Shown here: positions 52,401-59,966 of the stretch, piece after piece | Position numbering within the stretch: the stretch's first letter is position 1 | Layout of the letters: each line of letters begins with the position of its first letter | Origin: Cytophagaceae bacterium | Lineage (GTDB): Bacteria > Bacteroidota > Bacteroidia > Flavobacteriales > Flavobacteriaceae | Direction: 5' to 3' | DNA: 64,000 nucleotides | Assembly: GCA_002710685.1 (NCBI GenBank) | Contig: PALD01000034.1 | Coordinates: 41,052 to 105,051, forward strand | The notes under the pieces: generated by a model | The model's database searches: none | Told to the model about the DNA's origin: nothing | What the model saw: only the letters and a program-made list of their open reading frames with translations | Translations under genes and position numbers: made by a program

Positions 52401-54077
52401 AATATTCTGTAGGTTGCCTTCCTTTAAAACAAGTAATGTTTTTCCATTATAGGCAAATATTATATTTTGATTACTGCTAAAAGTTTCATATAAGTTGTCT
52501 TTTTTAATAATGCTTTCGGTACTGAGGGTCTTGTTTTTTATATCATATTTTCTTAATGTGAGGGCATGGGTCATATCAATATAGGAGCTCATGGTGTCCG
52601 TGATTGATATAATCGTGTTTCCTATGATGAATGATGGCTGTTTTGTGAATCCTTCATACCCGTTTTTATAAATTAATGTGCCATCATGGGTAGAACCAAA
52701 ATAGCTACCATTATGATTTGTATCGTTTTTATAAGAAGAGAAATCATAACTAAAGATGCCTTTTTTTGTATTGATTTTTAGGTTATCATATCCTTCGGGC
52801 AGGTCTGTTTCCCAGTCTACTTTTTTATCAGCAAGGTTTATCTTGACCAATTGTGAAGAATAATCTTCTTGATTTGTGTTCAGTATATAGGCGACGGAGT
52901 CATTGATTATGGGACTGAATCCAAAATTGTCATATTGATACCCCTGCTTGTTTGGGATAAGGGCTAGTATATCACCGGTCAAAATATCGTTTATTAGCAC
53001 TTTTTCATTAAAGACGCGTACAATGCTTTTACCGGTAGTACTAAAATATGATGCTATAAAACTTGAAAATTTTTCCTCACTGGGAATGTTGTGCTCAATA
53101 AACTGTTTTGTCGTACAATCATACTCCTTTAAATAGGCATCCCCATTCAATGTGCCTACAATAGCCATGCGTTTCTTTACTTTATCATATGTTGCCTGAC
53201 CGATACGCTCAAAACCTGTTTTGATTTTTTCTTTTTCTTTACCCATGATAACATCAGTTACAATCAACACATCACTTTTATATGAAAGATCATTGTTGTA
53301 GCTGGCATCATAGTGATAGATGTTAGGATAATCAATCCCGATAATTGCACTGGATTTTATAGAAAGGGGGGAGCTTAATTTTTTATGGGCGATGTCATAT
53401 ACCCAAAAGCTATCTTCTCCTATTGAGTTATGAAAAATTATCTTGTCCTTAAAAACCTCCAGCTTATCTGGACCTATATATTTTAAATTATCATAGAGTT
53501 GACCATCTTTAAAAAGTACCGTGCCATTACCATTTGATACAAATAACATGTTACTATGCGGTATAAAATTTGCATGATGAACCGCTTGTTCTTCCTGTGC
53601 GATATAATGGGAGTATTGCCAGGTATCCGTATTGATAAAGTGAATGGTGTCATTATCTATGACCACCATTTCATTATCCTTGAAAGGGCTTCCATTTTTC
53701 AACACATAGTTAGAGCCTTTAAAGACCTGGAGTAGTTCTCCATTTTCCGTGCTGTAAATGCTTACCTTATCCTCTTCTGAAACATAAAGAATGGATTTTG
53801 TGGGATGAAAGGCAAGACTCCTGGGGGCTTGTTCAAGGGTTATTACAAAATCCCTTTGATTGCGCTCCAGATCCCAAAATAATAATTTGTTAGTATCAAA
53901 TGAGTACACTAGGGCCTTCTCATTGTCTGGACTCAAAAGGGAAGAAGGGGAGTAGCGCCCCAACCCTTCAGGAAGAACAACTTCCATCTCTTGCTGTGAG
54001 TACAATAGCCCCTGAGCCGTGAGGAGGAAAATAAGGAGAAGAAGGATTTTATTATTTGCAAAGACCATAGGTGTCAC
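49413..54077 (-). CDS. Giant exported propeller-caspase protein
   Basis: A 1554-residue protein with a signal peptide (hydrophobic ILLLLIFLLTAQGLLYSQ; ATG 54068 is an alternative start). Residues about 30-1200 are beta-propeller-like repeats resembling WD40/quinoprotein blades (e.g. ALVYSFDTNKLLFWDLERN, SLAFHPTKSILYVSEEDKV). An Ig-like domain follows (about 1215-1300), then a caspase domain (about 1308-1554) with VYFVGIGISDYDDDNYDLKY, catalytic His 1373 in SLCGHGVLD and Cys 1423 in TIDACHSGE. It should be periplasmic or anchored in the envelope. It is the last gene of the lipoprotein/CHASE2/FecR-like operon and overlaps the previous gene by 26 bases. It is markedly AT-rich: lines at 52501 and 53041 hold 16 and 18 G/C of 60. 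Confidence 0.88.
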   Translation of the reverse strand: MTPMVFANNKILLLLIFLLTAQGLLYSQQEMEVVLPEGLGRYSPSSLLSPDNEKALVYSFDTNKLLFWDLERNQRDFVITLEQAPRSLAFHPTKSILYVSEEDKVSIYSTENGELLQVFKGSNYVLKNGSPFKDNEMVVIDNDTIHFINTDTWQYSHYIAQEEQAVHHANFIPHSNMLFVSNGNGTVLFKDGQLYDNLKYIGPDKLEVFKDKIIFHNSIGEDSFWVYDIAHKKLSSPLSIKSSAIIGIDYPNIYHYDASYNNDLSYKSDVLIVTDVIMGKEKEKIKTGFERIGQATYDKVKKRMAIVGTLNGDAYLKEYDCTTKQFIEHNIPSEEKFSSFIASYFSTTGKSIVRVFNEKVLINDILTGDILALIPNKQGYQYDNFGFSPIINDSVAYILNTNQEDYSSQLVKINLADKKVDWETDLPEGYDNLKINTKKGIFSYDFSSYKNDTNHNGSYFGSTHDGTLIYKNGYEGFTKQPSFIIGNTIISITDTMSSYIDMTHALTLRKYDIKNKTLSTESIIKKDNLYETFSSNQNIIFAYNGKTLLVLKEGNLQNIDTLNVDLNYPELLYADAHKAAFSISDGENRIIKCVDLDTGKDLLQDKLTLLKAGEKSLFGLSQSNQPYFIDLPELSLNKIHLTIDDKEETQVFYDRFITTTVQDSLIIYDLNKNRSHHKAQAPYGYFNLSRGGNLIATNNDLKNLENDKLFTSLKDNYQLPHGIKELHYTRGANQLMYIADNTLQIMNLETDQLQYINKKYHQKVPRLTVLSDRLVIISDVDSFTQEETMQADVIMNLNTGDEQSISGDIDRIAEFQVTQHEQAIILRTDNALRIFDLNTAENTNNFKAFSYKLTGNKLAFDDGDKIYQYDLLKQTFDFIEPIERTFYKSSFVGYLNGALILTNGYTLIALDKTGKHITSKKLDGVTDNLLFEPYIMNDIIYLKKDKSLLDVEYATYSFTNNLFSTVKEKPIKKDVKQQLKKYDVINNDIYTLTDDVLIVYRPLQKKLQVYDLKKNIKILDKPLEMGYLNLDFMPVGDKWDEIFASNEKGEVAFINLRDTIQPIVKKQLNSRKEITGNSIQLTKDKLYVLEYGQEVTVYDRDSIQVIYSLIPLKDGEHIIHTPQGYYMSTRKAAKKLKFKVDKQYYTFEQFDLAYNRPDIILGAMQSKNKKLVHAYATAHEKRMDRLSFKVSNNLEEAPSLTIDDNPAFTIPVKNAVLTFTFKAKDENGLKQLVVKANDNLLDTLAINGKSVEGSYSLTLNEGKNLIEVFIINSKGIKSITSRKTVLYQPRELKEPKVYFVGIGISDYDDDNYDLKYAAKDIRDLTYTLKERYPNIIVDTLLNKDFNMANFESLKKKLAKANIDDKVIISLCGHGVLDEDLNWYFAPANMNFSNPAAQGLTYDKLKSLASVVKSRQKLITIDACHSGELDTEDQSIASGSPVVKGYQRGSVSLKRKNDAPSAFALMKEIFSDLSTTDGTVVISAAGGMEFAYESQDYKNGVFTYSLIDKLEKSIWNSLKISQLQEAVMDNVYTLTNGKQKPTVRTGVLNHDWILW
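49714..49729. repeat. Iterated palindrome TTTCGC-TTAA-GCGAAA (in propeller-caspase)
   Basis: A perfect 16-base palindrome encoding part of SVSLKRKND in the caspase domain, C-terminal to the catalytic Cys. It has not disturbed the frame. Confidence 0.7.
52211..52226. repeat. Iterated palindrome TTTGGC-TTAA-GCCAAA (in propeller-caspase)
   Basis: A second perfect 16-base palindrome within the same gene, in the propeller region (encodes SLFGLSQ). Confidence 0.7.
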
Positions 54078-54840
54078 AGATTATTTTGTTTATTTCTAGC
54101 GAAGTCAATCCCGCTTTTTTGAGTTCGCTAACCTTGTTGCCATATGTGGATGTCAGTAAATCCTGATATGTATTACGGTCAATAAGTGTAAACAAATTGT
54201 ACGTAAGGTTATCAAGGTCTGCAAACTCATTTTTTGTGACCGTCCATGAATATGTCATGCCATTTTTTAAAAAATCACTGTCCTTGTACAGGCTTAAAAG
54301 GGTATTTGAAGAAGATACCTTGAGCATTTCATGTGTTGTGGTATTTAAAAAGATGATATAATAATCGTCACCGGTATCATCATTTTTCCATGAAAAATCT
54401 ATCCTGTTGCCCGCGATATAACTGCTATCCTGCGGCAGCTGCATGAGTTTTGTGCCTCTGAAGACGCCTCCTATCCTTGTTTGTGAATCTGCGTGTCCCA
54501 TGAATTCCTTCCAGATGTAGGCAAAGTATTTTTGGGTAAGGTTATCCGGGTTGTGTCCTTGTTTGTTTTTTAAGAGGTGGGAGGTTTTAAAACGTCCGGG
54601 GCCTTTAATGGTGTATACATCCCCCTTTTTTGAAATGGCGCTGAGGCTGCTATTGTTTTTTAGATCTAATAGGGTATGTTGCGTAATGAGCCCTCCTTTA
54701 TAAATAGGCGATAGACTGTTTTGCCATGATGTGGTTGTTTGCAGCACGGTTCCTTGTACGGAGTGCACATAGAGGCTATCCTGCGCTGTGGCCGCAAGAC
54801 ATATACAAAACATGTATATTATAATAACCGACTTTTCCAT
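54052..54840 (-). CDS. Secreted FecR-like protein of the caspase/CHASE2 operon
   Basis: A 262-residue exported protein (signal peptide about 1-19, ending ATAQ). The mature N-terminal part (about 20-95) looks like the FecR beta-helix: LYVHSVQGTVLQ, then GGLITQHTLLDLKNNSSLSAISKKGDVYTIKGPG, a pattern also found in FecR domains attached to CHASE2 proteins in other bacteria. The middle (about 135-215) resembles a beta-sandwich and the end is helical. It overlaps the CHASE2 gene by 22 bases upstream and the propeller-caspase gene by 26 bases downstream, so the three products are probably made in fixed ratio. FecR likeness is a judgement by eye. Confidence 0.75.
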   Translation of the reverse strand: MEKSVIIIYMFCICLAATAQDSLYVHSVQGTVLQTTTSWQNSLSPIYKGGLITQHTLLDLKNNSSLSAISKKGDVYTIKGPGRFKTSHLLKNKQGHNPDNLTQKYFAYIWKEFMGHADSQTRIGGVFRGTKLMQLPQDSSYIAGNRIDFSWKNDDTGDDYYIIFLNTTTHEMLKVSSSNTLLSLYKDSDFLKNGMTYSWTVTKNEFADLDNLTYNLFTLIDRNTYQDLLTSTYGNKVSELKKAGLTSLEINKIICDTYGLCK

Positions 54841-55982
54841 GTGCTGTGTTTGCTTACATAATTTACAAGATATATATAAAAATCAATCATTTCCAGACCC
54901 AGGAGCATGAATGCGATGGTGGGGATGATGTTGAGATAAATGTTATTGCGCAAGAGCAATAGCGATATGAACAGCAGGATTACTGCTAGTACAAACTGTA
55001 GCACTTTAATGCTCACATCGTATAAAAATTGGTTTTTGCGGTATAGCGACATGCCTAGCCAAATCATTAAAAACGTAGCAATAAATGCTATGGTGTAGAC
55101 CACAAACCCATTAACCTTGACGATTCGTTCTTTGTTTATCATCATGTTCAAGATATTGGCATGGATGACAATACCATAAGTGTCTGGGATGGCGCGTCCC
55201 GTGTAGCGTGTGTTTAGCGGGGTAAAATGTTTGTCTTCTATGTCATAGGGGTTGCCGGTGGGGGTACCTAGGTATCCTAACAGGATGATACTGTTTTTAA
55301 TAGCGGGTATGTTTTTTTGCCCTAAGACCTCATCTATATCAAAAGAAAAGAACTGGTCTTGCCCTCCCGTAAATTGTATGGGCATTTCCTCGCTGTAGGG
55401 TTTAAGTTGCTTGCGGGTCAATTTTCCTGAAAGGAGGGCGACTTTTGCAGGTAATGAAAATAGGGTATCCCCATCCTTGGTTTTTAACCCCGTAAAATTG
55501 CGAATAACAGCCCCACCTTTGTCCTGGTCCAGGTTTATGTAGGCATTGTTTTTTGGGTCTAACCCAAAATAAGGGTGATTTCCCACAACGCTATCCTGGT
55601 CAAAATAATAAGCGTTTGCAATCTTGCTATCTTTTAGGGTAACCTTTAAAATAGAATCTGTAAAGGTGTTTTTTCTTTCCTTGAACACAACGTCTATGCC
55701 CATGGCAGCCGGTTGCTGCTGTTTTATGATTCCAATGCACTGGGCAAGTTTATAACGGTCAGCATGTTGAATATTGACTAATACAATATCTTTTGTGGGC
55801 TTGGATGCATAAAATCCTTTTGCATAATAGATATCTGTATAGCTGAAATCCTTGAAAGCATTTACAAAAGGGTCCAGTATGGATATATTGACGACAATAA
55901 GATATAACAAGCTTCCTATAATATAGGTGAATACAGTGCAGAGCAATGCATCTATACCTAGTGAGCCCTTGTATCTTGCCAT
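54819..55982 (-). CDS. CHASE2 sensor membrane protein without output domain
   Basis: A 387-residue inner-membrane protein. One membrane helix (about 11-33) is followed by a periplasmic CHASE2 domain (about 40-285; motifs DIVLVNIQHADRY, AMGIDVVFKE, ILLGYLGTPTGN, YTGRAIPDTYGIVIHANIL) and three more helices (about 291-312, 326-345, 349-371). CHASE2 proteins usually continue into a cytoplasmic adenylate cyclase, kinase or GGDEF domain. Here the protein stops 16 residues after the last helix, so it has no known intracellular output. Neighbours suggest that it passes its signal to the FecR-like and caspase proteins in the envelope. Confidence 0.9.
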   Translation of the reverse strand: MARYKGSLGIDALLCTVFTYIIGSLLYLIVVNISILDPFVNAFKDFSYTDIYYAKGFYASKPTKDIVLVNIQHADRYKLAQCIGIIKQQQPAAMGIDVVFKERKNTFTDSILKVTLKDSKIANAYYFDQDSVVGNHPYFGLDPKNNAYINLDQDKGGAVIRNFTGLKTKDGDTLFSLPAKVALLSGKLTRKQLKPYSEEMPIQFTGGQDQFFSFDIDEVLGQKNIPAIKNSIILLGYLGTPTGNPYDIEDKHFTPLNTRYTGRAIPDTYGIVIHANILNMMINKERIVKVNGFVVYTIAFIATFLMIWLGMSLYRKNQFLYDVSIKVLQFVLAVILLFISLLLLRNNIYLNIIPTIAFMLLGLEMIDFYIYLVNYVSKHSTWKSRLL

Positions 55983-56888
55983 TTACTTTTTATCAATAAT
56001 CTTTTCTATGGTTGACGAGCCATTACTGATAATGGATTTTTTGTTATCACTTAATATATCTGGAAGTTGGTTGATGTATTTGCTCTTTTTACCTTCATAT
56101 TCCTCCAGCTGGATACTTATATCCACAATGCCAAATCTTGAAGCATCCTCAACATCTGGAGTGATGGGCACATCATAGTACCAGGGGGAGAGAATGGGTT
56201 CACTGATTTGGTTTTCTGGACCGTACTTAATATTTCTAAAGTTATATTCCTGCTCCATGAGGCTTTGCTTTATGGGAGTCCCACTAGTGTCACGCCACTC
56301 TCCCGTTATTTTAATGGAGACTTTGGCGTTGAGGTTTTCATCGGTAAAAACTTTTGTTTTTGAGAAAAAGATACGCAGTTGTTCAAAGCTCAGTCTGGTG
56401 ATCCCGGGGTTTTCCTCATCGCTTATTAATTTGATTATCGCATCAAAGTTGAGCAGGTCGTCATCCTTTTCCCTGATGACCTCTTCCATGGCAAAGGGGG
56501 CAGGCCCTCGCGTATTTGAGGTTATTGCACTATAATCCTTGATGAGGGTATCTTTAAAGTGTTCTTTTATCTCTGGGCTTTTGGGTTTTGAATATTTCTT
56601 GATGTGGATGGTCTCGTAGGTTTTTTCAACCTCTCCCAGGTCAGTATTGTAGTAATCATTGATGGAGATGGAGTGGGTGTACGAACTTGTAAGGCTCTTG
56701 GCAGATTTCTCCGCGAGATAATTAGCTCCCAGAAAAAGACCTTGCAGTGCAATATCTATCATTCCTCCGCGTGTTGCTGGTTTTTGCAGTTCAATAACAA
56801 ATTGCTCGTTGCCTTGTATGTGAGATCGTTTATGGCTGGCACAGGAAGCCATAAGCACGATAAGCAGTAAGAGTATAACTTTTTTCAA
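55983..56888 (-). CDS. Lipoprotein, first gene of the caspase/CHASE2 operon
   Basis: A 301-residue lipoprotein (Cys 16 in LMASC; the following ASHK lacks the acidic surface signal, so it probably faces the periplasm). It contains a glycine/alanine-rich segment (about 41-60, GMIDIALQGLFLGANYLA) that might insert in or lie on a membrane, and a later beta-rich part with VSIKITGEWRDTSGTPIKQS and FGIVDISIQLEEYEG. I recognise no family. Its stop is immediately followed by the CHASE2 ATG, so it is translated with it, and it is probably a structural or ligand-binding part of the same envelope complex. Confidence 0.8.
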   Translation of the reverse strand: MKKVILLLLIVLMASCASHKRSHIQGNEQFVIELQKPATRGGMIDIALQGLFLGANYLAEKSAKSLTSSYTHSISINDYYNTDLGEVEKTYETIHIKKYSKPKSPEIKEHFKDTLIKDYSAITSNTRGPAPFAMEEVIREKDDDLLNFDAIIKLISDEENPGITRLSFEQLRIFFSKTKVFTDENLNAKVSIKITGEWRDTSGTPIKQSLMEQEYNFRNIKYGPENQISEPILSPWYYDVPITPDVEDASRFGIVDISIQLEEYEGKKSKYINQLPDILSDNKKSIISNGSSTIEKIIDKK

Positions 56889-57012
56889 TTAGATTGGTAG
56901 TTTGGTTGCAAGGACTAATTTAAGGAAATATTAAGATTTAAGGCAAGAAATATTGTGTCGTGTAATGAAATTCCTTATTCATGGATTTTAGGACTTATGG
57001 GGTGTTCATGCA

Positions 57013-57399
57013 TCATGCAAAGGTGACCTTGACCTTGTCATGACGTATGAGTATCTCCACAATTATATCAAACAATGTCCTGCCTTCATGGGCTTGGGCT
57101 AGTGCCAAACGCTTTTTGAACAGCTGGGTATTGACGCCGGGTTGTTGTACTTTTTGCTCGTAATGGGCAATTGTTTCAGGGTAGCCAAGTGCTTCTTGAG
57201 AATTTTTGGCCCTGAGCCAAATGATATGAAGCTCCTCATGGGGTGCATGTACGCCAAAACCTCCATACAGGATATCGTGGAGGGCATCCAGGCTGTGCCC
57301 CAACCGCCAGTCGAGGCCTTTGGTCAATTTACGTTCCACTTCATAATAAAAAGTGGCCAAATCAAGGATTTGGCCACCATCTATCTCCACTGTCCTCAT
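57013..57399 (-). CDS. Barstar-family ribonuclease inhibitor
   Basis: A 128-residue cytoplasmic protein with the barstar fold signature: VEIDGGQILDLATFYYEVERKL at the start and LGHSLDALHDILYGGFG, equivalent to the barstar helix that binds the barnase active site, then a C-terminal TLFDIIVEILIRHDKVKVTF. Barstars neutralise secreted or toxin RNases in the cytoplasm. The ATG lies 2 bases after the GH92 stop, so it rides on the GH92 operon although it has no obvious link to glycan use. No barnase-like RNase is visible in the window. Confidence 0.88.
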   Translation of the reverse strand: MRTVEIDGGQILDLATFYYEVERKLTKGLDWRLGHSLDALHDILYGGFGVHAPHEELHIIWLRAKNSQEALGYPETIAHYEQKVQQPGVNTQLFKKRLALAQAHEGRTLFDIIVEILIRHDKVKVTFA

Positions 57400-57401
57400 G
57401 T

Positions 57402-59717
57402 TTATTGATACAGTTTTTTGTTTGGTTTGCGGCTCATGTAAAAGGTAAGCTTTCCACCTTTCATGATGTCGTCATGTGTGATAAAGGGACGGCTCAGTGC
57501 TTTGCCATTGAGTTCTACTTTTCTCACATATACGTTCTTTTCACTTTGTCCCTTGGTCTCAACGGTAAAGGTATTGCCATTATCCAGGTGTATGGTTGCC
57601 TTTTCAATCGCGGGGCTTCCCAGGGCATAATCCACGCTACCCGGGGCAACGGGATAGAACCCAAAGGTACTGAACAGATACCAGGCGCTCATCTGCCCAA
57701 AATCATCATTGCCGCTCAGGCCATCTGCGCCTGTTTGAAATTTACTGTCCAGTATCAAGCGTATCTTGTCCTGGGTCTTCCAGGGGTCGTTGGTCCAGTT
57801 GTACAGGTAGGGGACGTGGTGTGAGGGTTCGTTGCCATGCACATAGTTGCCTATGATGCCCTCGCGCGAAATATCTTCGGTGTTCTCAAAATACTTGTCT
57901 GGCAGGTGCATGGTAAAGAGGGAATCCAGGTGGACGGAGAATTTTTCCTTGCCGCCCATCATCTCGATCATGGCAGCTGGGTCCTGGGGAACATACAGGC
58001 TGTAGTTCCAGGAGTTTCCTTCTATAAATCCTTGCCCGTGGGTATCAAGCTCGTCAAACTGTTTCTTGAAGGTACCGTCCTTTAACCGGGGACGCATGAA
58101 ACCGGTGGACTTGTCGTACACGTTGGTATAGTTGGTTGAACGTTTCATGAACTCATCATAGATGTCCTGTTTGCCTATCTTTTTTGCCGCTTGTGCAATG
58201 GCCCAGTCATCGTAGGCATACTCCAGGGTCTTCGAGACAGAAGCCCCGCTCACATCTTCTGGCACATAGCCCATATCCATATAGGCGCCTATGCCGTCAA
58301 AGTAGCGCACCTTGGCCGTCTCCACCGAGGCATCAATGGCGTGTGCCGCATCAAACCTGTCTGCATTGCCCTTTACGATTGCATCTGCGATCACCGAGGC
58401 ACTGTGGTAGCCTATCATGCACCAGTTTTCATTGCCATAATGTGACCAGATGGGCAACATGCCATGCACGCTCTGGTCGTGGTGGGCTATCATGCTCTGT
58501 ATCATGTCCTGGTTGCGCTCGGGTTGCAAGATGTTGAACAGCGGGTGCAGTGCCCGGTAGGTGTCCCACAGCGAGAAGGAGGTATAATTTGTAAATCCAT
58601 CTGCCTGGTGCACGCTGCGGTCCAGCCCCATATATTTGCCATCAACATCCATATAGACCGTGGGGCCCAGGAAGGCGTGGTACATGGCGGTGTAAAAATT
58701 GACCAGGTCCGTATCCTTGATGGTCTCCACGGTGACTTTTTCCAGTTCTTTTTGCCAATTGGCCTGTGTTTGTGCCTTTACGGCCTCAAAATCCCAGGAG
58801 GGTGTTTCTGCCTGCATGTTTGCCACGGCCCCCTCGGTACTCACTGGCGATAGGGCAAACTTGATCTTGATGGCCTCGTCTTTCGCTGTAGCGAAATCAA
58901 AATGGAGCCTTAACTCTTCACCGGCCATCTCGGGGAAGTTGTGCTCCTGGTCAAAACGCCCCCAAAACCCTCGGTACACCTTGCCGGGCTGTTTTTCCTG
59001 GCCATAGCTCTCTATGGGCTTGCTGAAGCTCATGGCAAAATACACCTTGCGGGTACGCGCCCATCCAGAGGTCTGGCGGTATCCCGTGACCAGGGTGTCG
59101 TTCTCCACCCGTACAAAGGTCCACACGTTCTTGCCGTCATAGTTGTAGATGCCGTGTTTGAGGTCCAGGATGATGTGGGCCTCGTCCGTCTCGGGAAAGG
59201 TATATTTGTGCATCCCCACGCGGGTGGTGGCCGTAAGTTCTGCCTGGATACCATAATCCTTGAGGTCCACGGTGTAATATCCTGCTTCGGCATCTTCTGC
59301 GTCATGCGAAAAACGCGAACGGTAGCCACTATCGGGATCTGCGGCCGTACCGGGGTTCAACTGTAACTTTCCCACGGTGGGCATGATCAAGAAATCGCCC
59401 AGGTCAGAATGCCCCGTCCCGCTAAAGTGTGTATGGCTGAACCCCACGATGGTGGAGTCGGCATACTGGTAGCCGGCGCAGTACTTATATACGTCAGGGT
59501 TATATCGCCCGTTTACGCCATAAGGTATGGTATCTGTATCTGGGCTGAGCTGCACGCTGCCAAAGGGCGCCGTGGCACCGGGATAGGTATGGCCCATCTT
59601 GGCCGTTCCTATCATGGGGTCCACATATTGTACCAGGTTGTCCTCTTGTGCGGTGCTGCTCACTATTCCGCTTAAAGCGAAAAGAAAACTGAATATGTAT
59701 TTACTGTGTATTGTCAT
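57402..59717 (-). CDS. GH92 alpha-mannosidase, secreted
   Basis: A 771-residue exported enzyme (signal peptide about 1-23, STAQ). GH92 pattern: VQYVDPMIGTAKMGHTYPGAT, FSHTHFSGTGHSDLGDFLIMP, SFSLWDTYRALHPLFNIL, GNEPSHHVPYLYNW and the Ca/catalytic region GNDDFGQMSAWYLFSTFGFYPVAPGS. GH92 are Ca-dependent exo-alpha-mannosidases. The HTHFSGTGHSD form resembles the branch acting on alpha-1,2 or alpha-1,3 side chains, though linkage cannot be fixed from sequence. It is followed by the barstar gene; upstream (59718-59966) lies a repeat-rich spacer. GC content is high here (35 of 60 in the line from 58501). Confidence 0.94.
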   Translation of the reverse strand: MTIHSKYIFSFLFALSGIVSSTAQEDNLVQYVDPMIGTAKMGHTYPGATAPFGSVQLSPDTDTIPYGVNGRYNPDVYKYCAGYQYADSTIVGFSHTHFSGTGHSDLGDFLIMPTVGKLQLNPGTAADPDSGYRSRFSHDAEDAEAGYYTVDLKDYGIQAELTATTRVGMHKYTFPETDEAHIILDLKHGIYNYDGKNVWTFVRVENDTLVTGYRQTSGWARTRKVYFAMSFSKPIESYGQEKQPGKVYRGFWGRFDQEHNFPEMAGEELRLHFDFATAKDEAIKIKFALSPVSTEGAVANMQAETPSWDFEAVKAQTQANWQKELEKVTVETIKDTDLVNFYTAMYHAFLGPTVYMDVDGKYMGLDRSVHQADGFTNYTSFSLWDTYRALHPLFNILQPERNQDMIQSMIAHHDQSVHGMLPIWSHYGNENWCMIGYHSASVIADAIVKGNADRFDAAHAIDASVETAKVRYFDGIGAYMDMGYVPEDVSGASVSKTLEYAYDDWAIAQAAKKIGKQDIYDEFMKRSTNYTNVYDKSTGFMRPRLKDGTFKKQFDELDTHGQGFIEGNSWNYSLYVPQDPAAMIEMMGGKEKFSVHLDSLFTMHLPDKYFENTEDISREGIIGNYVHGNEPSHHVPYLYNWTNDPWKTQDKIRLILDSKFQTGADGLSGNDDFGQMSAWYLFSTFGFYPVAPGSVDYALGSPAIEKATIHLDNGNTFTVETKGQSEKNVYVRKVELNGKALSRPFITHDDIMKGGKLTFYMSRKPNKKLYQ
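58881..58896. repeat. Iterated palindrome TTTCGC-TGTA-GCGAAA (in GH92 gene)
   Basis: Perfect 6-base arms around TGTA within the GH92 coding sequence; encodes DFATAKDE-type residues. Member of the TTTSGC-N4-GCSAAA family. Confidence 0.6.
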
Positions 59718-59742
59718 TGTGTATTGCTTTATGTGGCGGGGG

Positions 59743-59791
59743 ATTGAGAATTGAGAATTGAGAATTGAGTATTGAGTATTGAGTATTGAGT
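59743..59791. repeat. Seven tandem heptamers (ATTGAGA x3, ATTGAGT x4)
   Basis: A 49-base microsatellite in the spacer between two GH92 genes, just upstream of the start of the GH92 at 57402-59717. Three units end in A and four in T. A 7-base unit can change length by slippage and alter the upstream region of the gene. Confidence 0.9.
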
Positions 59792-59827
59792 ACAGAGTCT
59801 AAAGTCTCTTATCTTTTTTTTATTTTC

Positions 59828-59920
59828 CTCATTCCTCATTTGTCGCTCGTCATTCGTCACTCGTCATTCTTTGCTCGTCATTCTTCGCTCGTCATTCTTC
59901 GCTCGTCGCTCCTCATTCGT
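59828..59920. repeat. Imperfect tandem repeat of CTCGTCATTCTTCG-like units
   Basis: About five to six irregular copies of a 14-base unit (e.g. CTCGTCATTCTTCG, CTCGTCATTCTTTG, CTCGTCATTCGTCA). It is related on the opposite strand to the tract at 7774-7850. No gene is here. Confidence 0.8.
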
Positions 59921-59966
59921 TTAAAGTACAAAATACAACGTCTTGATTGCTGCTTTTTGTTTTTTC

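Noticed and set aside
47446..56888. Classical cytoplasmic anti-phage defence island
   Set aside because: All products carry export signals or membrane helices and there is no nuclease, NTPase or integrase nearby, so a phage-defence label is not supported by the sequence.
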